Assembly (NCBI GenBank): GCA_030448225.1
Contig: JAUJNJ010000031.1
Span: 1-53,872, forward strand
DNA from: Phycisphaerae bacterium
GTDB lineage: Bacteria; Planctomycetota; Phycisphaerae; Tepidisphaerales; Tepidisphaeraceae
Direction: 5' to 3'
DNA: 53,872 nucleotides
Shown: piece by piece, positions 47,319-53,872 of the stretch
How the letters are laid out: each line of letters opens with the position of its first letter
How positions within the stretch are numbered: the stretch's first letter is position 1
Program-made: the position numbers and the translations under genes
Notes under the pieces: model-generated
The model's input: the letters and a program-made list of their open reading frames with translations, nothing else
Told to the model about the DNA's origin: nothing
The model's database searches: none

Positions 47319-48179
47319 ATGGCCAAACCTCCGCAACAGGATGCCCGCCCCCGTCCCGCCCGTTCGAGCGGCGCACCGCCGCCGCCGCCGCCGCCACAAC
47401 CGAAACCGCAGCCGCACGCGCGGCGATCGCCCGATACGACGCGCGCTTCGGCGACGAGCCGCTGGCGATCCCCGCGCGCTGACGCTCGACGCGCCGTTCC
47501 GCTTCGACCGCGGCGCAGCAAAGCGTCTGCGGATGCGGAGGTGAACGCGAAGGAGGCGTTCACCGTCCGCGACGGGTCGGGGGACTTCTTTCGGGCGAGC
47601 CTGTCGGAGTACGACGACAAGGGCGGCCCGCGCGTCGCGTACGAGCGGATGAGCCGGTCGCCAGGCCGACCATCGACCTGACGCTCGCGTGCGCGGTGCT
47701 CGCCCGGGCAGCATGCACGTCGTGGTGCAGAAGGCGACGGAGCTGGGCGTGCGGCGGATCGTCCGCTCCTGACGGACCACGCCGGGCCCGCCGCCGCCGT
47801 GGACCCCGAGCAGGCCCACGCGTGGCGGGGGCACGTCGCGCGGGCCGCCCGGCAGTGTCGGCGGTCGTCGCTCCCGCACCTGCTCGCGCCGACCGCCCTC
47901 GACGCGTTCCTCGCGTCGCCGTGGCTGGCGACGATCGACCTGCGCCTGTGCCTCGACGACCGCAGCGACGTGACAGCGCCCGCCCCGGCCGCGCCGCCGC
48001 GGCGGATCGTCCTGCTCGTCGGCCCGGAGGGCGGCTTCTCCGAAGCCGAGCGACACCGCCTCGCGGCCCGCGCCCGGCCCTGGGTGCTCGGCGGCCGCGT
48101 CCTCCGCGCGGAGACCGCCGTCCTCGTCGGCCTTACGGCGGTTCACGTGACGTGGGGGGATCTCCGTCACGGCGGTTAG
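47319..48179 (+). CDS. rsmE: 16S rRNA (uracil-1498-N3)-methyltransferase RsmE (frameshifted)
   Basis: The start at 47319 (MAKPPQQDARPRPARSS) adds a Pro-rich N-terminal extension. Then come ARTLTLDAPFRFDRGAAKRLRMRR and FTVRDGSGDFFRASLSEYD (the N-terminal PUA-like domain), PTIDLTLACAVLAR, MHVVVQKATELGVRRIV, LLTDHAGP, RWRGHVARAARQC-type and LLAPTALDAFLASPWLA pieces, and the knot of the SPOUT fold: RRIVLLVGPEGGFSEAERHRLAARARPWVLGGRVLRAETAVLVGLTAVHV. The last ~120 residues are in one frame. One base missing in the G run at 47706-47708 and one in the C run at 47763-47764 account for two breaks. RsmE is a housekeeping enzyme normally present once, so the breaks are probably sequence errors. Confidence 0.85.
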
Positions 48180-49099
48180 CCGCCTTCCTCCTGGTGCGAT
48201 GGCAGTCCCGCCGCTGCCCGGCCGTTGAACGCCGGTCCGTCCATCAGACGGGCTCATATTGCGATCGTCGACGTTACTCTAAATCACATCGCAGTCCGTT
48301 CGCCGGCAAGGTTCTGCCGGCAGTGTCGGACCTTCGCCTCTTCCTGAGACCTCGCAGTGGATGCCCCGTCGCAGGCCCTCAAGCGCCGCCCGGGACCGTC
48401 AGAGAATGGCAGACAGGCCCTCTGATTTCTGATCCGCATCGCCCGCGGCGCCCGCTCCGCCGCGAGCCGTTTCACCGTTTCGACGTTTCACCGTCGGCAA
48501 CTCGCGGCGCACTGTGGGGACGTCGTGGTTGTGTGACGTCGCGCGCTCTCGCCGGGCCACCGGTTTCGGTGCAGACTATTCGCGGGGATGTTCGGCGACG
48601 CAGATGAGAGTTGTCACGGCGGTGTGGTCGACGTCACACTGGATGATCTGTGCCGTCGCCGGCAGGCGGTTAGCATTGGAAGCTGATGAGACTTGCGCAT
48701 CCAGTGCCAAAAAATCTGATAAACAGCTTGCATGAAGTCACCCCCCGTGCGCAAAATGGCGGACGTCGATTCCCAACGCGCCGGTCCGGTGCGACGGGTG
48801 GAGACTGACTCATCCGGGCCTTGGAGGGCCGGACGAGTTGCATGATTCACATCGGTTCGCAGTCGTTTTAAATGCGAAGGGCGGCAGGAGGGAACCCGCC
48901 CGTTCGCCCAGATCGTCGTCTTCCTGATCGCGCCGGCGGAACCGCCGGGGTCGCTATTTACCGTCACCTCGTTCGCTGAGGCGGCTGCTGCCGCCGTCGC
49001 CGCGTCGTCTGTTGCCGGCCGGCCGCCCACGTCTCCATCTGCGCGATGCCTTCGCGCCATCATTTCGCCCATCACCTCTTCCCGCAAGGAGCACCACGC
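48180..49099. other. Intergenic region, 920 bp
   Basis: No gene is supported. A 7-bp hairpin (GCCGGCA/TGCCGGC, 48302-48321) lies 120 bp after rsmE, and an imperfect 10-bp hairpin (CTCATCCGG/CCGGACGAG) lies at 48808-48838; both lack a T-run. The lowest-GC patch of the right half is at about 48690-48735, with a TTGCGC...GATAAA pair that could be a promoter with over-long spacing. A long 5' leader for the prepilin gene at 49100 is possible. Confidence 0.45.
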
Positions 49100-49882
49100 A
49101 TGAGCACCTTGAACTGCCTCCGCCGCCCGCCGCACGAGCGTCGAAAAGGGTTTACGCTCGTCGAGCTGTTGGTTGTCATTGGTATCATCGCCCTGCTGGT
49201 GTCCATCCTGCTGCCCGCTCTCGGCCGCGCGCGTGAGAATGGGTACCGCGTGCAGTGCATGAGCAACATGCGACAACTCGGCCTGGCGTTCGTGATGTAC
49301 GCGAACGACAACAAGGGGAAGCTGCCGCCAGCGAACGCGTCGCGCGGCAACGGCCCGAAGTGGTACGACTGGATCTATTGGCAAAAGCGGCCCTTGCCCG
49401 GCCGGCGGATCAACGACTCGGCGGTCGCCCGCTACCTGGGCGCGCCGGTGAACGAAGCGGTCCTCCGCTGCCCCTCGGACAACTGGGCGGAACACCCGCT
49501 CAACGGCAACAACCCGACGACGACGGGGCCCTACTTCTACAGCTACGTCGTCAACAAGGAGATCATGCCGATCGCCGGTTCGCCGCCGCGCTCGCTGACG
49601 CTGTCGCGGGTCAAGAACTCGTCCGAGAAGGTGATGATCGGCGAGGAGGACGAGCGGACGATCAACGACGGCGGGTGGGACGTGATCATCGGCACAACGG
49701 GCCGGCCGCCGAACGACAAGCTGTCGATCCGGCACGACCGCCAGCGGATCCTCCCGGACGACAACAATAACTGGCAGCGCAACGTCGACCGCCGCGGGAA
49801 CGTGACGTTCCTCGACGGCCACGCGGACTACATCCCGCGCAGCCAGGCTCACGACCCGAACAACGTCCTGCTATTCCGGTAG
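49100..49882 (+). CDS. Prepilin-like protein (type II secretion/pilin leader, H-X9-DG class)
   Basis: 260 residues from the ATG at 49100 (AAGGAG eight bases upstream). The leader [33 protein letters not shown] has the prepilin Gly-Phe site and Glu at +5, followed by [40 protein letters not shown] and [25 protein letters not shown], the DGHAD ending typical of these planctomycete proteins. Paralogous to the protein at 15060-15845 but clearly diverged after the leader. It is 176 bp upstream of the large PEP-CTERM protein on the same strand, so the two may be co-expressed as envelope components. Intact. Confidence 0.92.
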   Translation: MSTLNCLRRPPHERRKGFTLVELLVVIGIIALLVSILLPALGRARENGYRVQCMSNMRQLGLAFVMYANDNKGKLPPANASRGNGPKWYDWIYWQKRPLPGRRINDSAVARYLGAPVNEAVLRCPSDNWAEHPLNGNNPTTTGPYFYSYVVNKEIMPIAGSPPRSLTLSRVKNSSEKVMIGEEDERTINDGGWDVIIGTTGRPPNDKLSIRHDRQRILPDDNNNWQRNVDRRGNVTFLDGHADYIPRSQAHDPNNVLLFR

Positions 49883-50058
49883 GCCATCATGCTGGTCGCG
49901 GCCCGGGGGTGCGCCGCGTGAAAGTGCGCCCGACATGTCGGCAGGCGGGGGACGTTCTCGTCGCCGGGGGTTCTGCATTCGACGTAGACCGACGGCCCCG
50001 CGCACGCGTCGCACTGCGACGCACGCGCCGGGTTCGTCGACACATCTGGAGGCGGTTC

Positions 50059-53000
50059 ATGGAGCGGGAGAACAACGATACGACCGTGCGCGGGCGGCGC
50101 GCGGCGATGATTGCGGCCGCGGCGCTGGCGGGGACCCTAAGCCTCGGCCGGCCCGCGGCGGCCACGGACTACTCGGCGACCCTTGACCGGAACTCGGTCG
50201 CCGCCGGAACCGAACGCACCTACGACTGGGGCACCGTCGGCACGACGCCGCCGGCCACGCCGTGGAGTCCGGCGGAAGTGCCGGACGAGGACGTGAACAA
50301 CGACGGCGTCATCGACGACGGCACCCTGGACGACGTCGTCACCCTCAACTTCGGCCCCGGCGGCAACAACGGCGTCATCAACGTCAACCTGAATGGCACC
50401 GACAACCCCGGGCCCTACACGATCAATACGCTGAACTTCAACGAGAGCGGCACCGGCGACTTCGACCCGGACTTCCAGGGCGGCACGCTCCTCGTCTCCA
50501 ACCTCTTCTACACCGCCGGCGGCCGGCAGGTGGACTTCGAGACCAGCGCCACGGTCGACGGCGGCGCCGGCCTCCTGACGATCGGCACCACCGGCAACGT
50601 CATCAACTTCGACGGCCCGGTCCTCGGGTCCGGCGGCGTCACCGTCAACGGCACCCAGCGCGTCGACTTCCAGGCGCAGGGCACCGGCGGCGGCTACCAG
50701 AACACGGGGACGCTCACGATCCAGAACACGAACGCCGTCGACTTCGACGGCGCCGAGAACTCAGTCGTCAACCTCCCTAACCTCGTGTTCCGCACGACCG
50801 AGAACAACGGTAACACGCTCCGCAGCGACCGCACCTCGGGCGGCGGCGCGGGGCCGACGATCAACGTCGACGGCGTCACCACGTTCAACACGCCCCGCGT
50901 CAACTTCGCCGCCGAGAACCCCGGCGCCGGCGAGTACGCGTCGTTCAACCTGAACAAGATCCAGATGAACGCGCCCGAGGCGCTGTTCACCCTGAGCGTC
51001 GGCCCGCGGGCGCTGGTGAGCGTGGACAACCCGCTCTCCGGGTCGCTGGACGGCATTCAAGTCATCGGCGGCGGCACGTTCGACATGCGGGTGCCGCGCG
51101 GGCTCGGCACCGCGTTCGTCACCGTGAACGACGCGCTGTTCCTCTACACGACCAGCACCGCCCAGGCGGCCGCCGGCCCCGTGTTCCTCGAGAACCTCGG
51201 GCAGGTCACGCTCAATGGCCTGCCGCACGCCGGCGATTCGTTCGAGGTACCCGAGAACACCGTCATCGCTGGCGACAGCGAAGAACTCGCGGCGCTGAAC
51301 TCGACGGGCGGCAGCGCCACCATCTCCCCCGGCGCCAACATCGCTCAGGAAACCCCCGGCGGCACGGCGACCCCCGCCGGCGTCGACCGGACAACCGCGC
51401 AGTACTACCTCGGCCTGGCGACGAACTTCACCGACAACAACATCACGATCGGCACCGGGACCCCCTGGAGCGGCCTGACCAACGACCGCCCGTCCCTCAA
51501 CCGGACGAGCCGAACGTTCGCCGGCGCCACCGCCGGGGCGGCGGCGACCATCACGGTCAACGGTGCCGACGCGGACGCCGCGACGACCGACATCCCGCTG
51601 CTCGGCTTCGCCGGCGGCACGCTCGTCCTCGGCAACGGCACGGGCGCCGGGCGCGTCGCCTTCGCGTCCGCCACGGGCAACCCGCTGCAGGTCGGCATCG
51701 TCGGTCTGGGCGGCACGTCGTCGGCGGGCGTCCCCGGCGGCAACGTGCAGCTCAACGAGTCGAACGAGCCCTGGGGAGCCGTGAACCGGTTCGTCGTGGA
51801 GAGCGGCACGATCCAGCTCAGCCCCGCCAGCAGTCAGGGCAACGCGCCGGTGCCGGTCGCCGTTCGCGCCAACGGCGGCCTCGACATCGGCAACGCCGCC
51901 TCGATCAACGGCGACGTCCTGCTGGAGGCGGGCGCGGTCCTGATCCTCAACGACAACTTCGGCCTCGCCGGCGTCGGCACCATCACCCACTCGTCCGGCG
52001 CGATCACCCGCATCACTAACGCCAACGGCATCGTCGCCGCGACGCCGCCGGCGAACCAGCAGTCGCTGAACACCGTGCCGGGTTCGATCGTCCGGATCGA
52101 GACGAACAACATCGCCCGGCTCGACGAGCAGGTCAGCGACGCGGCGATCTTCACCGTTGCCGGCGGCGACCGGTCGCAGAACGTGGCGACCAACGGTGCC
52201 AACACGATCACGCTGAACCACTCGACGCCCGCGACGGTCACCGACGCGGTGCTGACCAACGACGGGTCGGGCCGCACGTTCAACGGCCAGGGCGGCAAGG
52301 CGGCCGGCACCGAACTGCCCGCGCCGGGGACCGGCATCATCGTCGGCGAGAACGGCGCGACGTTCGCCGCCACGACCGGCGACACGTTCTCGATCAACTC
52401 CAACGTGAACGCGATCGGCCACACCGTGACGATCAACATCCCGGGCGCCGGCATCGCCGCCGGTGACAGCCTGAGCGACACGACCGCCGTCGGCGAGCGC
52501 ACGGGCACCGTGCGGATCACCGGCGCGGCCACCGTCTCGTTCGCCGCCGGCGCGGTCGACGTGCTCGCCGGCACGCTGAACCAGTCGTCGGGCGGCATCC
52601 GGTACGAGATCGGAACCGGCGGGCAGGGCCCGACCACCGTGCGCAGCGGCGCCGTCTACTTCTCCGACACGGGCACGCCCGGCAACACGCGACTGATCCT
52701 CGAGCAGGGCGGCACGGCCCGCTTCCAGGGCATCGGCGGCGCGCCGAGCGGAACCCTCGGGTCGCTCGAGGGCGCCGGTGACGTCACGATCGGCGCGGGC
52801 GGGACCGGCACCGCCCCCTACACCATCGGCATCGGCGGCAACAACCTGCCCCGGGCCGTGCACACGGGTTTCATCGCCCAGCAGGCGAACAGCACCAGCA
52901 GCGTCACCAAGGCCGGCACTGGGACTCAGGTCTTCGACGGCGACGCCGACTCGTACCGCGGCGCGACGACCGTCACCCGCGGCACGCTGCTCGTCAATAA

Positions 53001-53652
53001 CGCCCACGGGTCCGCGGGCGCCCGCGTCAACGGCTACACCGTCAACTCCGGCGGCACGCTCGGCGGCACGCACGCGGCCGGCGAGGCGATCTTCCTCGCG
53101 CCCGGTCAGGCCGTCTCGGTCGCCGGCGGCGCCACCCCCGCCAACGGCGACGCGATCCTGGCGCCCGGCGCCAGCGTCGGCACCCTCAACGTGGACGGCG
53201 GCAACGTCGTCTTCGGCGACAACAGCACGTTCCTCGTCGAGACCGGGCCCGGCGCGGTGAGCGACCTCCTGAACGTCGTGAACGGCGCGGTGCTCATGAG
53301 CACCACCACCGACGCGCTGCAACTCGTCTCCCCCGCCGCCGGCCTCTACACGATCGCCGACTACACGGCCGACCGCGCCGGCATCTTCGACACGGTGGTG
53401 CTCAACAACAACGTGCAGCCGGGCACGAGCGCGGCCGCGACCGATCCCGCGGGCTTCGAACTCGGGACGGGCGAGCTGTACACGGCCGACGCCCTGCAGG
53501 TCTTCTACAACGACACCGCGGACATGATCCAGGTGCGCGTGATCAACCCCGTCCCCGAGCCGGGCTCGGTCGGCCTGCTGCTACTCTCGAGCACCGGGCT
53601 TCTCGCGCGACGACGCAATCGGCGCCGCCCTGCTGCACGCACGGACGATTAG
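50059..53652 (+). CDS. Large PEP-CTERM protein with autotransporter-type beta-strand repeats
   Basis: 1,197 residues from the ATG at 50059, with GGAGG upstream. A positively charged head and hydrophobic stretch (RRAAMIAAAALAGTLSLGRPAAA) make an export signal. The body is Gly/Thr/Asn-rich, with many short strands of the autotransporter-associated type: LTIGTTGNVINFDGPVLGSGGVTVNGTQRVDFQAQG, SSVTKAGTGTQVFDGDADSYRGATTVTRGTLLVNNAHGSAGARVNGYTVNSGGTLGG, and the ending GNVVFGDNSTFLVETGPGAVSDLLNVVNGAVL...ADALQVFYNDTADMIQVRVIN. It ends PVPEPGSVGLLLLSSTGLLARRRNRRR, a full PEP-CTERM tail. Acidic DxDxDxxxDD-like pieces near residue 80 (DEDVNNDGVIDDGTLDD) could bind calcium. It is probably a long beta-helix displayed on the surface via an exosortase. 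Intact. Confidence 0.93.
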   Translation: MERENNDTTVRGRRAAMIAAAALAGTLSLGRPAAATDYSATLDRNSVAAGTERTYDWGTVGTTPPATPWSPAEVPDEDVNNDGVIDDGTLDDVVTLNFGPGGNNGVINVNLNGTDNPGPYTINTLNFNESGTGDFDPDFQGGTLLVSNLFYTAGGRQVDFETSATVDGGAGLLTIGTTGNVINFDGPVLGSGGVTVNGTQRVDFQAQGTGGGYQNTGTLTIQNTNAVDFDGAENSVVNLPNLVFRTTENNGNTLRSDRTSGGGAGPTINVDGVTTFNTPRVNFAAENPGAGEYASFNLNKIQMNAPEALFTLSVGPRALVSVDNPLSGSLDGIQVIGGGTFDMRVPRGLGTAFVTVNDALFLYTTSTAQAAAGPVFLENLGQVTLNGLPHAGDSFEVPENTVIAGDSEELAALNSTGGSATISPGANIAQETPGGTATPAGVDRTTAQYYLGLATNFTDNNITIGTGTPWSGLTNDRPSLNRTSRTFAGATAGAAATITVNGADADAATTDIPLLGFAGGTLVLGNGTGAGRVAFASATGNPLQVGIVGLGGTSSAGVPGGNVQLNESNEPWGAVNRFVVESGTIQLSPASSQGNAPVPVAVRANGGLDIGNAASINGDVLLEAGAVLILNDNFGLAGVGTITHSSGAITRITNANGIVAATPPANQQSLNTVPGSIVRIETNNIARLDEQVSDAAIFTVAGGDRSQNVATNGANTITLNHSTPATVTDAVLTNDGSGRTFNGQGGKAAGTELPAPGTGIIVGENGATFAATTGDTFSINSNVNAIGHTVTINIPGAGIAAGDSLSDTTAVGERTGTVRITGAATVSFAAGAVDVLAGTLNQSSGGIRYEIGTGGQGPTTVRSGAVYFSDTGTPGNTRLILEQGGTARFQGIGGAPSGTLGSLEGAGDVTIGAGGTGTAPYTIGIGGNNLPRAVHTGFIAQQANSTSSVTKAGTGTQVFDGDADSYRGATTVTRGTLLVNNAHGSAGARVNGYTVNSGGTLGGTHAAGEAIFLAPGQAVSVAGGATPANGDAILAPGASVGTLNVDGGNVVFGDNSTFLVETGPGAVSDLLNVVNGAVLMSTTTDALQLVSPAAGLYTIADYTADRAGIFDTVVLNNNVQPGTSAAATDPAGFELGTGELYTADALQVFYNDTADMIQVRVINPVPEPGSVGLLLLSSTGLLARRRNRRRPAARTDD

Positions 53653-53740
53653 GCGGCAGTCGCGATCGCCCGTGCGACGGCACGCCGACTCGGCCGGATG
53701 CCGTCGCGCAGTCGCCGACGACATTGCGAACGCTTCCAAA

Positions 53741-53774
53741 CGCGCCGTTGCGGGCGCCCCCCCGCAACGGCGCG
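53741..53774 (+). terminator. Perfect 14-bp hairpin after the large PEP-CTERM gene
   Basis: CGCGCCGTTGCGGG (53741-53754) pairs with 53761-53774 around a 6-nt loop, 88 bp after the stop codon. No T-run follows directly, so termination may be incomplete or Rho-assisted. Confidence 0.6.
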
Positions 53775-53872
53775 GGGGCTCGCGGCGCGGTGTTTGGCGC
53801 CCCCCCGTTTTTTGGGGGGGCCCCGCCCCCCAACCGCTGCGCGACCCCCCGCGAAGCTAGGCGCCCCCCCGC
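53775..53872. other. Low-complexity C/G-run stretch at the right edge
   Basis: Runs of seven or more C or G with one T-run dominate the last ~75 bases. The base composition and homopolymers differ from everything else in the window. This is either a strong terminator-like region or poor-quality contig-end sequence; I see no gene. Confidence 0.5.

Overview
The window looks like chromosomal DNA of a planctomycete, most likely a Phycisphaerae-type lineage. It is very GC-rich and carries families typical of that phylum: a DUF1587/1592/1588/1585 cytochrome-like protein paired with DUF1552, DUF1501 proteins, prepilin-like proteins with a [13 protein letters not shown] leader, FecR/ECF sigma pairs, PEP-CTERM proteins and autotransporter-strand repeat proteins. 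The taxonomic call is inference from gene families, not from a marker gene.

Layout. 1-5.4 kb: a surface-sugar locus with the tail of an unidentified gene, a SPASM protein whose radical-SAM cysteines are missing, and a NeuA/NeuB/NeuC-type nonulosonic acid set, with a 28-bp perfect inverted repeat between neuB and neuC. 5.4-9.4 kb: an HDOD protein, a Sel1-repeat membrane protein, divergent surE and naxE, tRNA-Glu(CTC) and a strong terminator. 9.4-15 kb (minus strand): a sulfatase-modifying-type protein, DUF1552 and the DUF1592-type cytochrome-like protein. 15-19.4 kb (minus strand): a prepilin-like protein, a FecR regulator fused to an outer domain, its ECF sigma factor, a PEP-CTERM protein made of that same outer domain, and a decayed second copy of the sigma gene. 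19.8-24 kb: a truncated PAS histidine kinase, an intact manganese catalase and two broken DUF1501 genes. 24.6-31 kb: a secreted protein, a YCII/DUF6596-sigma pair and a repeat protein with dockerin-like repeats and a PEP-CTERM tail. 31.1-33.3 kb (minus strand): an operon of a secreted STN-like protein, an ECF sigma factor and a small membrane protein.

33.8-43.8 kb holds the most interesting piece. Seven plus-strand genes, each joined to the next by a 4-bp ATGA or GTGA overlap, encode a GNAT acetyltransferase, an AMP-dependent acyl ligase, an HMG-CoA reductase, a UbiA-type prenyltransferase, an ATP-grasp/phosphohistidine enzyme, a BtaA-like DUF3419 aminocarboxypropyl transferase and a polyprenol/phytol-kinase-like membrane protein. 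This reads as a pathway for an isoprenoid-derived lipid with an amino-acid-type head group. I do not recognise it as a described system. A large HEAT-repeat protein and rsmE follow, then an intergenic stretch, a second prepilin-like protein and a 1,197-residue PEP-CTERM repeat protein.

Main caveat: from about 29.9 to 48 kb, and in patches at 9.9 kb and 19.8-24 kb, nearly every gene is broken by single-base frameshifts, while the protein similarity simply continues in another frame. Several are repaired by restoring one base to a G or C run, gene-to-gene overlaps are intact, and even rsmE is affected. I read most of them as sequence or assembly errors. Truncated genes with missing ends (sigma copy, kinase, second DUF1501) look like real decay. 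Gene spans in the damaged belt are reconstructed across frames.
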